DNA from: Limonium bicolor
Taxonomy: Eukaryota; Streptophyta; Magnoliopsida; Caryophyllales; Plumbaginaceae
Assembly: GCA_023374045.1 (NCBI GenBank)
Contig: CM041783.1
Span: 93,469,298 to 93,533,297, forward strand
Length of the DNA stretch: 64,000 bases
Direction: 5' to 3'
Position numbers and translations under genes: made by a program
Shown: positions 18,431 through 30,157 of the stretch, piece by piece
How positions within the stretch are numbered: position 1 is the stretch's first letter
How the letters are laid out: each line of letters starts with the position of its first letter
The notes under the pieces: model-generated
What the model was told of the DNA's origin: nothing
The model's database searches: none
Seen by the model: the letters and a program-made list of their open reading frames with translations, nothing else

Positions 18431-21162
18431 ATTTGCATTTTTGTTTCTGTTTTCAGTTCTATACTTTACCCATTGTTTCCCAATCTTCCTACATGTAATC
18501 CCACATGTTTAAACACTACCTAGGCCCTCCAAATTGCCTTAGTTCATCCACCAAATTCCTTACTCAATCCATCAATCAACTTACCCAATTTCCTCACTTC
18601 CTTTCCACACTTACAACAGTTTTTCATCCTCCAATGCTACAGATTTTTGTTCCTACTTCCACCATGCATATTCTCATCTCCTAATGCCATTTCCAAGGTC
18701 TACAATGTATTATCTTACCCTCCAATTCATTCTCCAGCCACTACAATATCTATACCCAAGTCCAACACTCTTGTCACCAATTCTTCCACGCTACTCTTTC
18801 CTAACTTCTCCAATGTACCTCTATGCACTTTGTTACAGATTTTGGGTTCTTATTTCCTCCATTACTCCCTCAACTAATGCTACTCCTAGTATCCAAAATA
18901 CATCCATTAACTTCCTAGCTACATCCCATTAACAAATCATACCCAAATCTGTTACAAGCTACTAAACGCTCCCATTATACTCTCCACATACACCTAGTCA
19001 CTACCTAGGTTGTTTTCTCATCTTGAACACTTAAGTCCTCAAATTCCTAGATAAACTTTGACATAGTCTCCCCTATATTATTAACATTCTCCACACATTA
19101 TTTCCGCTCACATAGTCATATTCTCACAACCTGTTTACTCAATACATTATACTCACATCTCAGTCCTACTACAACAACAATAAAATCCTACACACATACA
19201 CATACTACCCATGGTTTTCCCAAGCTTTTAAACTTCATTTTTTAAAACTTCAAAACTTTTTCAATACCATTACTCATTATACTACAACATACTCACTACT
19301 CATTACTCAATTCACTATTCTAAAAACTGTTACAATACACAATACAAACTAGCTCAAGGTAAGAGACTTTACCTTGTTCTCTCTAGTTTTCTTTCTTCTT
19401 TCCTTTCCTTCTCTCTTTCTTCTTCCTTTGTTCTTCTTCACACAATACTCAATGCTACACCACCATACCAATACACACTATCCATTTAGCATTCTTTTTT
19501 ACTTTAACCCTAGAATTTAATGTTTTAGGGTTTGAGAAAGAGTATTACCTTCCAATGAATGGATGTAGTTCTTGACTAGCAAGAGAACAAGATTCCTAGC
19601 CCAACAAAAGAGCCAAAATCGGCTGGAACAACAAGGAACCAAGAGTTCAAAACTGAAAATTCTTAAAATGCTAATGAGAGCTAGAAATGATGGATTTTCG
19701 AACTTCTTTTTACCTCAAGATGATAAGGAGGTGAAGGTGCTTCTAATGGTGGACTTGAATCTTCAAATGGGGAACACCCATAAAAACGAAAATGAAGCTT
19801 TTGGATTTTTGAAAGGAGGGGAATGTTCTCCTTTGCAAGGGGATTCCAATGGTACTAATTTTGTAATTTTTAGAGCAAGATTAATGGGTTAACAAGAGGA
19901 GAGAATGAGGGAGTTGTGTGAGTTTCTCTAATTCTCCATGGCTGTCGCAAGGTAGAAGGAGAAGGAAGAAGAGAGAATAGAGGGGTGTGTACGTGAGGGA
20001 GGATAAGAGAGTAGAGAGAGTCTTCTTTTTCTTTCTTTATTTCCTTTGTCTTCTTGTGAGTTATAAAATAGTAAAGGGAGTGAGTGAGAGGGAAGCTGGC
20101 CGGCCCCCATATGCACACACACACATTATTTTACTTTTTATTTACAAAGTGGACACACTAACTTTGTTTATTTGCATTCTTACCCCACGACTTCCCGGTT
20201 GTTACAGTTTTCACTAACCGGTACCCGTTCTCTGGAATTTTCCCGTTTAATTAATTTTATTGGTTCTAAAGCCCCAATAATATTTATTAGTGACTATTTA
20301 GTTGACCAAAATTTTACGAGTCTGTTTGACCCGCTTAAAGTCACGTTTTCCCGGTTTCCTCGAAAAACGCGCTTTAATGTTCATTAGTGTTTTTAATCCA
20401 TTTTAAGGATCCGTTTTCTTTGGGGTTTGTTCCCTAATATTTATTTAGACTCAATTAAGCCTTTAGAATCCCTATAATACTCTAACCGAGGTCTCGTACC
20501 TCCTATGGTTATTTTAACGCTTATTTAGCATTTTTCGCTTTTTAAGCGTTTCTTTATTTCTTTTTAGATTTATTCTCCTTACCAATATTAATTAGGTACC
20601 ATTAGGCCCTTAAATATGTATTAGGTTAATTTTAATCCTTATGTTTAAGTTCGGGGTATTTCAATCTACCCCCCTTAGGAACTTTGTCCTCAAAGTTGTT
20701 CGAGGTTATGGGTTTACAATGCTTACTCATTCTTACGTGTCCAATACCAAAGCCATACGTCCTTCCTCCTTACTAATCCCAAATCAGTTACTCAAGGTTT
20801 CTCCTTTCCATACCATACCAATGTACAATAATTACTCTGATCCGCACTACTACCGACCATCCGGTTCCTCATTACCAATTTATACATACATACAATGCAA
20901 AGCTATCCCCAAAGCGATGCAATACACATACAATCCCGCAAGCACTCAGGTCATCTAGACACAGGACTCCTCTATGTCCCGCTGCCCTTGGAATAATACG
21001 ACATACTACCTTACTATCCTCTTCGGTACGCACTTCTAGCAGATCCTCATTCTCCATACTAAAGGAAATTCTTTCACTACTACCAATTAAAAATTTTCTA
21101 AAACACACAACTTCAAATTCCAATTTATATCCATTACTTCTATCCTATGTGTGATTCTTGTG

Positions 21163-21290
21163 ACCACTTGAGGGGAGCTTCAAGAATCATTCGACCCTGA
21201 TGTGATCAGCATCAGTGTTGAACTATCTTTCCACCCCAATTTGTGTTCGGTTTCCCTTGATCTGATCAGGATCAAGTTCGACTTCCCACA
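21163..21290 (-). ncRNA. Conserved two-hairpin block in non-coding internal region (E4)
   Basis: Hairpin one has arms CTGATG and CATCAG around TGATCAG (21197-21215). Hairpin two has arms CTTGATC and GATCAAG around the same loop (21256-21276). A linear block CCACCCCAATTTGTG lies between. The block recurs in E3 and E5, where E5 shows paired changes in both arms. It is a candidate structured RNA of the non-autonomous elements. Confidence 0.6.
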
Positions 21291-21884
21291 TCAGATTCAA
21301 TCAAACAATTAATTTAATTGTTTTCATTTTATATCTTTTTATTCTTTCTAGTCGTGATTATGAATTCATACATCTCCAAAGGATGGAATCAATCCATCAA
21401 TCATCCTCACTCTACTTCCCAAATTCTTTACTCCATGGTTCAATACCTAACTGCTCATTTCATCAACCTCCACTACCTCCATCCATTACTCACCATCATC
21501 TCCTATATTCTAACTAAGGAATACTACACTTATAAGATTTAGTTGACTTCGATTGTTCCAAATATTTTACTTGCGATTCCAATACTCATAAACTTCATTC
21601 ATCTACTACTCTCATTCATTTCGTACTACTTCTTCAAAGGTTACAATACTTGTGGGGTTCCGTCCACTACTCTTTATTTTACTAATACTCTTACATTGGT
21701 GTTACAAGATGGGTATATTCCTCCTATGGTATTTGCATGTCTAATGCCTAGTTACCATAATTACAATATGAATGAGTACTTATGTTTATTTAACATAGTA
21801 TCAATCATCAATTTGATTCTCATTGCTATGCACATTACGGTTTATGTGTTTTATTCACAAAACTTACATTAAGCGGTTTTCGCT

Positions 21885-21919
21885 CTACCCCCCTTAAAAG
21901 GGATTACGCCCACGTAATC
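21885..21919 (-). promoter_or_regulatory. Hairpin plus second polypurine tract (E4)
   Basis: On the plus strand CTACCCCCCTTAAAAG is followed by GATTACG-CCCA-CGTAATC. On the sense strand this is a hairpin immediately before a polypurine tract, as after pol in E1 and E2, but with a different pairing stem. Confidence 0.6.
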
Positions 21920-24900
21920 TACCATATATTATTAAACATTGGTTTAATTAGTTTGGGCAAATTGAAGCGTTTAGCTTCACTACGGTATACTATAGAGTAC
22001 GCTCTGGTCAAAGGGTCTTAACCATACCAATGGTTTAGTCTTTGCACCAAGAGTTCCTATATGAGTTTATTTAACTCATATGTAATTCGGTTCTAGCTTA
22101 ATCGGCTTCAAGGCATTAATAGCCATTTTGCCATACTTACTAGGTATATTAATCTCCTAGCTAGGGCCCACTAGCTTCTGCTGCGTGACCCTGATAGCTT
22201 GGGTTACTTACCCTTCGTGTTATCATTAATGTGCTATACATCACCTTTTATCCGTCTATTATGGGAATAAGGTTTACTAAACAAATGCGGTATTCTTTTA
22301 CCGTGTTTGAACTCAATGAGTTGTAGGATTTATAACCAGCTCTCTGGTAATCTGCTATACATGCTATTCGTGCTTCTACGATTATTCGTTAAGTTCCTCC
22401 GACTTATTGTCAGGCGAGGTTAAGTCACCACTTAGCCGTAGTGCTTCCTCTGTTGTCACTAGCTTTTAAATCATACCAGTTCTTCTGGTTCAGTACAAGT
22501 GTTCTTTACTTGTATGACCTTGCATTTCTATGCGTCGGTCCTAGTGACTTTCTGTATCTCCTTTCACCTTATATTCCAATGGAATTCACATCTTGTGATT
22601 ATTAGTGTGTTTCTCACTCTTCGTGCTTCTTTGGCCTTAGGCCGCACGGTTTGTTGCTAAGCTTGCTTAATTGGCTTGCGCCATGTCTGTTGGTGAAAAG
22701 AAGGGTTTACTACGGTTTACATTCTCCATATCCCTAGCCATCCCATTAGATCATTAGCCGTACAAGTGCGATACCAAAACACTCAGTCATACAGAGTGCA
22801 GAGGCGTAAACGCTTGACAGTAAGTCACTTATGTGATAGGAAAGAATATTTCTGTGTGTCATGTGATACTTATACTCCGTGTCATTGCATAACTACTTCC
22901 TCATAGCTGTCGCTTGTTGCGCACCGTATTCTTACTCATTGTACAACATCGTTTTTACTGTTTCCGTTACTGTGATAGTTTCTCTTTACTCATTGCCATT
23001 GTCATTGGCACCATTTCCTTATGGTGTAAATACACTATGAGTTTCCTGTGTTTGTGTGTATGACGGTTGTCGTAGCATACGACAATCTTATTATCTTCCC
23101 AATGTGGAGATGTCTTATTCCACTTAGGTTTTATGTGTAGGTTAACTTACCTCACATTCTATCATCACTTGTGATACAATTTACCAAGTATCTTGGTTGA
23201 CCAAGGATAAACCAATTTACCGGTTCACAAGTTCACTTGAGCGTTGGTCATTCATGGTGTGCAATGTGCACTCACATTGGTTGTTTTTGACAATTACTGT
23301 CCTCCCAAGGCTGAGCATTGGTTATAGGCTCTAGCTATGCGGTTTTATTCTTGTATGTACATCACCGGGACATCCCATGAAGCTTCAAGGGTTTTCTGGT
23401 CCCGTTCTCCAATTGAAGAGTACTCTGTCATTGATAAATGAAAGTTCTTGTTGAGTGGTTTGTCTCCACTCATAGGTCTAATGACAAGGTTGGCTATGTT
23501 GGTGTTTACACAATGGTTTACCACATGCTTGGGTGCATATGGAGTATACTTACTCCTTTAAGTCGTAATGGTTTGGAAATCTCATTTCCTTATTCCTTCA
23601 CCCCTTGGCAATATCTATTGTGTGGTTTATTGTTATAGTAAATGGAAGCCTTTTCTAAGGGTTCACATCATCACGCATTGGTGGTCTTTGGTTAACGAGG
23701 GGTACCTTCCCTTGGGTTTCTCGTAGTGTCCAAGTGTGGACTAGGCCAATGTTGGCATTATCATGATTCTTATGCCTCCGTGTACAATTGCTACAGAAGG
23801 CATGGCGGTAATTAAGAACTCCGTCAACTGTATACTAGGTTGATGCTCTAGTGACAGTGACATTGAGTTGGCCATTACTCCAAGCCACTCAGGATGTTGG
23901 GTTTGAGTTTATGGTCCAGTTGTTGATTTCTTGTCGTATGAGGCAATATTTCTTGCAAGTCTTGTTAGTAATTGTTTGGGTTTTGCAACCGTTTAAGGTT
24001 ACACAACGCATCGGGTTTATGGCTTTAGAGCCATATTGCTGCAAGCTATGCTCTTTGCAAGCTGCTTATACATGTTTCCACTCCATGTATACCGCCATAG
24101 GTTGGAGGTATTATTGGCTTCATGGTAAGTCGTGGCATCACGCTTCCGTTCATAGGAGGCCTTTTTAGGTAAATGGTATTAATAGGTGCCTCTCAGTATC
24201 TTAGGGCATTTCCTGTTAAGTGAAATCCCGTCGGTGTCCTAACCGAGTGTCCGTTTTAGCTCCCGTGCTCATATCATTACGCTTGTTCAACTGTTGTTAA
24301 CGCGGACACCCTTCAAGGATCGCTCCTGGGTGTTGGTAGTTGTGCCGTTACATCCGGCTAATGTTTATAACATGTGTTGTCCTCTATATCGTCTTATGGT
24401 TTTGTGTTAAGCTATTCCCCCTTTTTGGTCATAACGTCTCCCGTCGTTGGGTAGACCGTCTGTACTTGCTCCCAGTGCTTGAGACTAGGTTTACATATTC
24501 TCTCCGATTATGGATTGTGCTTCGTAGTAATCTTGTGATTGCTCTTGGGAGTTCTGCCCGTTTGTTGAGCATTGTGGTGTTCACGTCGGCAACTGCCTTA
24601 CGGTGTTTAGGCTGGGTATACCATCCAGCTGTCAGGTAATTGCTTGGATTATTTGAGACATATCCAATGTCTATACCTACTAGTATGTGCTCTTTGCACT
24701 TCCTAGTTCTTATTTCTCATCTTCAAATGGATTCTCCGAGTTCCTTGATTCTTGGTCGTCTGAGGTGTCCAGTTGTTCTGGTTTGAACTCACTCATGGTC
24801 CGTAGAGCGGAGTTGACTACTTCCCGTGCGTCGCACACTACATGTATACATACGTGGGGTACCATATTGACACGTTACCACTTACCCAACTATATGTCGG

Positions 24901-26092
24901 GACCGCAAGCTCCTTCGGAGTGCGGTTGTCCCACATCCCGTAACGGGTACACTCGTAGTGTTCGCCACACGCCTAGGTGAAGTATTCTATTGTCAACTCC
25001 TCTTGTATCATTCTTTGATACCCACCGTAATGCTTTGGTCTGGTTTTAAAATCCAAGGTTTTAAAAGAAGGTTTATGGTTTTGAAAGAAAATTTTTGGGG
25101 TTTTTAAATATGGTTCGGTGTTAAAAGAAATCTCTCATGGCATAGCCATGTTCGAAATCTTGATCAGTTCGGCTTCCGCTGACTGGCGTGTTCCAAATGC
25201 AGTGGTCAGGCCGTCAGGCCTTCCCATGGTTTCATTCCTTCAGTGTCGGGTTTTGTGATCCAGTGATTGCTTCATTGTAGTCACGGTACATTACTATGTA
25301 CCTGTGGTGTGTTAGAGTTTCTTTACGTATCTCTGTCCTTACTGCACTTGCCGTGGCAAGTGCGTGGTACTGATGGTTTTTGGGTAGTCCTATACCAATC
25401 TTGGTAGGGTTTCTGCTTGCGTTTGGTAGTCTTGTCAACACTCCCCTTGATCTTATTGATCTACGGTTGGGATGCTCGATTCCTTAGGTAGCTTCTTGGT
25501 GGTCTAGACGTGGCTGTCGTAGATCTGGGTACTTCTCCAATCCTTGGAGATTCCCACTCTATTTGGTTTAGTGTTGTTCCTTGTGGCTCGTTCCCACACA
25601 TCTGTGGTGGTTACTAAGCCTTCCTTGTTTAGGTACTACGCTTGTAGTCCTATTGGGTTATATCTCATGGTTGTTCTTGTAGTCGTCTGAGCAATATTGG
25701 CCAGGTATTGCAACCTTGATGGCATCGTAGTTTTGGGGTTAACCACTTCCGACTATGTCCTTAGTCGGCTAGCATACCGTTGGTGGTATTATTCAAGTAT
25801 TACTATCCCGTAGACTTGTGTCTCGGGTTCCGTTACTGCTCCTGTTTCCATTTCGTTGCACGGTTAGTGCTTCTTTTCCTGTTGCTGGTTGTTTAGCTAG
25901 GTTCTGCGACTGCTAAGCAGGTCGCCCCATGCTGTTGCAAGTTATAGCCTCCTTGTGGTTGGAGTGTTTATACTACCGCTATTAAGTGTGGTTATTGTTG
26001 TTCAACCGGGATCCACTTCCGGGTCTTCCATTTCTTGGAATCTACCATACGTCGGTTCCTGTTTACTGTGTGATTGCTTCACAACTGCCAGA

Positions 26093-26129
26093 TCGGGTTC
26101 TCCCCGAGTATGAGAAGGCTTTTCTTCTC
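26093..26129 (-). ncRNA. Pair of leader hairpins (E4), possible packaging or dimer signal
   Basis: On the plus strand: TCGGG-TTCTC-CCCGA (26093-26107) and GAGAAG-GCTTTT-CTTCTC (26112-26129), about 200 bp inside the primer site on the sense side. E3 and E5 have the same pair with altered loops and, in E5, paired changes in the second stem. Position and structure recall retroviral packaging or dimerisation signals; function is inferred. Confidence 0.55.
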
Positions 26130-26306
26130 TCTGGCGTCCTTTCCCAAGTTATACAGTAGGGTTTGCGGCGGGCAGGACTGGCATTGTAGGTATCCGGTAC
26201 TCACCGGGAGTTCCTAACTAGCATCTCTCTAATGCTATCACTCAGCCCATAGCCCTAAGCTTCTAATTCCTAACTCGGTATTTCCTAAACTCAGTATTTC
26301 CAGTCA

Positions 26307-26333
26307 TCAGAGCGAAGTATCGCTCTGATACCA
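26307..26333 (-). promoter_or_regulatory. E4 primer binding site with overlapping hairpin
   Basis: GCTCTGATACCA (26322-26333) is the reverse complement of TGGTATCAGAGC. The hairpin 26307-26328 has arms TCAGAGCGA and TCGCTCTGA. It lies next to the 5' LTR start on the minus strand. Confidence 0.92.
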
Positions 26334-27991
26334 CTTTTTGTAACACCCCTACCATTAATACATGCTTACCGTCCAATCTCCTTACACGTCAGATACACGC
26401 AGCGGATATTTACTTATGTACAATGGGTGATACAATGCAGCTAACCACCCACGTGGCTAACAAGGCTACTACTACTGCTTACAGCATCGGTCTGATGGAC
26501 CAGAATCCCGAGTACTACACTTCCACAACACATACTCCATTCATTAAACGAACACTACAAGGTTTCATTCAATACTTTACTCCTTTGTAAACCATACAAT
26601 ACAAAATTCATAACCGAGTCTACTAGGTTTCCAATACAATTACAATGCTTCTTCCAAGTTCGTACACACTCTCTAAGAGACTACTTACTACCCGTTCCTC
26701 ACAACTACTTGCTTCTAATTACAAGGGTGTGCCTCCGGTCTCTTCCTTGACCATATTCGCTTTGGGTACCTGCACACTAAAAAATGTCCCCCGAAGGGGT
26801 CAGCTTTCGCCGAGCATGATAACTGCATACCCCGCGTACTAGTGAGGGTACGCCGACCACTTGGTCGAATACATGCGGTTCGTTTTCATACAAACATACA
26901 TGCATACATGCTCTTATACACGAAACAATAATACTTGCGCAACACACATACATACAGTTCATTACATACAAGGAATACAATGTAATCCAACCAATACATA
27001 CTTACCTTTTTCCGAATTACACATACACATTACATGCACAATATACAATATTTGTTAGCTTCATTGGTCCACCCGGGTTAATCGGGTGGAGATTACTCTT
27101 TTACTCGTTACTTCATACATACGCATACATACTCATACATACTTACGGATCCATACTTACTTACTCTTGCTCTTACTCAAGTTAAGTCGTCGGGACCTCC
27201 GGCCCTGGGGACTACTCCGTCCCACCTCCGGGATTTACTTGACTCACCAATCCGGGATGCTACCCATTTAAGGGATTTGGGCCGCGGACCAGTTTAAGAG
27301 TCAGGATTTGCAGCCAACCTCTTGTGACTCCGCATCCTCACGCGTGGCCGAAACTATATCGGACTTCTACTCATTCCGGTTTACTCACTTAAGTTAGGAG
27401 TTAGGTAGTTAGGAATTAGCAGAAGTCAACATTCAAGCCACAATAATACAATACCCATATACACTTACATACAAATACATTACAATATACAAGTACACTA
27501 CAAAATACAATACACTTCATCATCATTCATATATTTCATGAATTATACAAACTATTGTTCAAGACAAATGTCAAGAACAATGTGAACAAGCACAAGTAGG
27601 TGCAATATAGTCCGATTCATGCATTTATCTTATTAGGTGATCAAATAAGCACACAAATCGGGGTAACCAGATTAGGATACAGGGCATGAAGAAATCATAC
27701 CTTTCACCGTTGTACTTGTATCCCAACATTCCTCCGGTATTCACAATTCCAATCCTATGATATACATTCAACCGAATAATTAATCTAACTATCAATTTAA
27801 TTCGGTTACCCTTACGCTTCCTAACTCATACTTACTAAGTCTTCACATTCTTATACTTACATTTTTTTTACTTTTAATTACTTAACAATGGTTTACTTAC
27901 ATATATATGCACATATGTATAGGTGGGTATACATATACATACATACATATACTAACCATAGTCTTATAGTTTTTTTTTTGTAAGTTTTGAC

Positions 27992-28468
27992 CCGACCAAA
28001 CTTGCGACCGACCTTGCAAGTTCGGTCCAAGTCAGTAGGCTACATCGGGTGAAAATTCCAGGGCCGACCGACCTTGCAAGTCCGGTCCCAAGGTCGGTCC
28101 ATTCCAGTGAGTTACTTAACGGAAAATTTTAGCCCAGCCGACCTTGCAAGTCCGGTCGCAAGGTCGGTCCATTCCAGTAGCTTACCCGACGGAAATTTTT
28201 CTGGTCGACCGACCTTGCAAGTCCGGTCGCAAGGTCGGTCCATTCCAGTAAGTTTCAAGACGGAAAAATTTTGCGTCGACCGACCTTGCAAGTCCGGTCG
28301 CAAGGTCGGTCCATTCCAGTAGGTTACAGACGGGAGAATTTCTCTGGTCCGACCGAACTTGCAAGTCCGGTCGCAAGTTCGGTCCATTCCAGAAGTTTTC
28401 CCGTCTTTGTAAATCTGGGCTCGACCGACCTTGCAAGTTCGGTCCCAAGGTCGGTCCGGCCCAGTATT
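27992..28468 (-). repeat. LTR hairpin array, GACCGACCTT type, seven modules (E4 5' LTR)
   Basis: This is the copy of 17955-18430 with a handful of substitutions (for example CCGACC for CGGACC near 28349) and the same paired arms. Confidence 0.87.
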
Positions 28469-29548
28469 TGCATTTTTGTTTCTGTTTTCAGTTCTATACT
28501 TTACCCATTGTTTCCCAATCTTCCTACATGTAATCCCACATGTTTAAACACTACCTAGGCCCTCCAAATTGCCTTAGTTCATCCACCAAATTCCTTACTC
28601 AATCCATCAATCAACTTACCCAATTTCCTCACTTCCTTTCCACACTTACAACAGTTTTTCATCCTCCAATGCTACAGATTTTTGTTCCTACTTCCCCCAT
28701 GCATATTCTCATCTCCTAATGCCATTTCCAAGGTCTACAATGTATTATCTTACCCTCCAATTCATTCTCCATCCACTACTCATTACTCAATTCACTACTC
28801 CAAAAACTGTTACAATACACAATACAAACTAGCTCAAGGAAAGAGACTTTACCTTGTTCTCTCTAGTTTTCTTTCTTCTTTCCTTTCCTTCTCCTCTTTT
28901 CTTCTTCCTTTGTTCTTCTTCACACAATACTCAATGCTACACCACCATACCAATACACACTATCCATTTAGCATTCATTTTTACTTTAACCCTAGAATTT
29001 AATGTTTTAGGGTTTAGGAAAGAGTATTACCTTCCAATGAATGGATGTAGTTCTTGACTAGCAAGAGAACAAGATTCCTAGCCCAACAAAAGAGCCAAAA
29101 TCGGCTGGAACAACAAGGAACCAAGAGTTCAAAACTGAAAATTCTTAAAATGCTAATGAGAGCTAGGAATGATGGATTTTCGAACTTCTTTTTACCTCAA
29201 GATGATAAGGAGGTGAAGGTGCTTCTAATGGTGGACTTGAATCTTCAAATGGGGAACACCCATAAAAACGAAAATGAAGCTTTTGGATTTTTGAAAGGAG
29301 GGAAATGTTCTCCTTTGCAAGGGGATTCCAATGGTACTAATTTTGTAATTTTTGGAGCAAGATTAATGGGTTAACAAGAGGAGAGAATGAGGGAGTTGTG
29401 TGAGTTTCTCTAATTCTCCATGGCTGTCGCAAGGTAGAAGGAGAAGGAAGAAAAGAGAGAATAGAGAGGGGTGTGTACGTGAGGGAGGATAAGAGAGTAG
29501 GAGAGAGAGTCTTCATTTTCTTTCTTTATTTCCTTTATCTTCTTGTGA

Positions 29549-29558
29549 GTTATAAAAT
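29549..29558 (-). promoter_or_regulatory. Candidate TATA box of E4
   Basis: GTTATAAAATA on the plus strand reads TATTTTATAAC on the sense strand. It is followed by a pyrimidine-rich leader (the reverse of the GA-rich stretch 29440-29515). Confidence 0.45.
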
Positions 29559-30157
29559 AGTAAAGGGAGTGAGTGAGAGGGAAGCTGGCAGGCCCCCATA
29601 TGCACACACACACATTATTTTAATTTTTACTTACAAAGTGGACACACTAACTTTGTTTATTTGCATTCTTACCCCACGACTTCCCGGTTGTTACAGTTTT
29701 CACTAACTTGTACCCGTTCTCTGGAATTTTCTCGTTTAATTAATTTTATTGGTTCTAAAGCCCCACTAATATTTATTAGTGACTATTTAGTTGACCAAAA
29801 TTGTTACGAGTCTGTTTGACCCGCTTAAAGTCATGTTTTCCCAGTTTCCTCGAAAAACCCGCTTTAATGTTCATTAGTGTTTTTAATCCATTTTAAGGAT
29901 CCGTTTTCTTTGGGGTTTGTTCCCTAATATTTATTTAGACTCAATTAAGCCTTTAGAATCCCTATAATACTCTAACCGAGGTCTCCTACCTCCTATGGTT
30001 ATTTTAACGCTTATTTAGCGTTTTTCGCTTTTTAAGCGTTTCTTTATTTCTTTTTAGATTTATTCTCCTTACCAATATTAATTAGGTACCATTAGGCCCT
30101 TAAATATGTATTAGGTTAATTTTAATCCTTATGTTTAAGTTCGGGTATTTCAGCATG

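Larger units (their letters stand above)
16332..20663 (-). repeat. E4 3' LTR (4.3 kb)
   Basis: It begins TGTAACACCC and ends GGGTATTTCA on the plus strand. It contains the stem-loop (16759-16795), the hairpin array (17955-18430), a GA-rich leader stretch and a TATAAAATA site near 20061 (minus). Relative to 26339-30152 it keeps about 555 bp (18745-19299) missing there, and shows many one- or two-base losses between 16340 and about 17700. Open frames here are short, unsupported and mostly repeated in the other LTR. Confidence 0.93.
20664..26338 (-). other. E4 internal region without coding capacity
   Basis: Between polypurine tract (20664-20680 on plus: ATCTACCCCCCTTAGG) and primer site (26322-26333) there is no frame with Gag, protease, RT or integrase motifs on either strand. 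Small frames on the plus strand (up to about 109 codons) are antisense to the element and T-rich; I take them as chance. Conserved non-coding parts shared with E3 and E5 are the two-hairpin block, the second polypurine tract with hairpin, a GCTTCTGCTGCGTGAC-like block near 22170, and leader hairpins. Confidence 0.8.
26339..30152 (-). repeat. E4 5' LTR (3.8 kb)
   Basis: It matches 16332-20663 except for the deletion of about 555 bp after 28772, between short CACTAC repeats. It contains the stem-loop 26778-26815, array 27992-28468 and the TATA-like site 29549-29558. Confidence 0.93.
16327..30157 (-). mobile_element. E4: non-autonomous LTR retrotransposon (LARD-like), minus strand, with target duplications
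   Basis: E4 proper is 16332-30152, flanked by GCATG at 16327-16331 and 30153-30157. LTRs are 16332-20663 (3' LTR in sense) and 26339-30152 (5' LTR). The 5.7-kb internal region has a tRNA-iMet primer site and a polypurine tract but no recognisable protein. The hairpin at its primer site is identical on the plus strand to that of E1, and its LTR end shares blocks with E1, suggesting E1-like elements move it. Confidence 0.93.

Noticed and set aside
18039..18523. Open frames over the LTR arrays on both strands (82-95 codons), also at 28074-28558
   Set aside because: They arise from the repeat unit and encode low-complexity copies of the array on both strands; the arms vary by pairing, not by codon position.
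19572..19892. 106-codon plus-strand frame, repeated at 29054-29374
   Set aside because: It lies in the E4 LTR antisense to the element and near its promoter leader. Its duplication follows from the LTR pair and no domain is recognised.
21543..21872. 109-codon hydrophobic plus-strand frame in E4
   Set aside because: It is antisense to the element and T-rich, so hydrophobic residues are expected. I see no counterpart in E3 or E5.
22000..26280. Possible decayed pol on the minus strand of E4
   Set aside because: I looked for protease, RT and integrase motifs in the reverse complement and found none. The shared sequence with E3 and E5 is structural and in short blocks.
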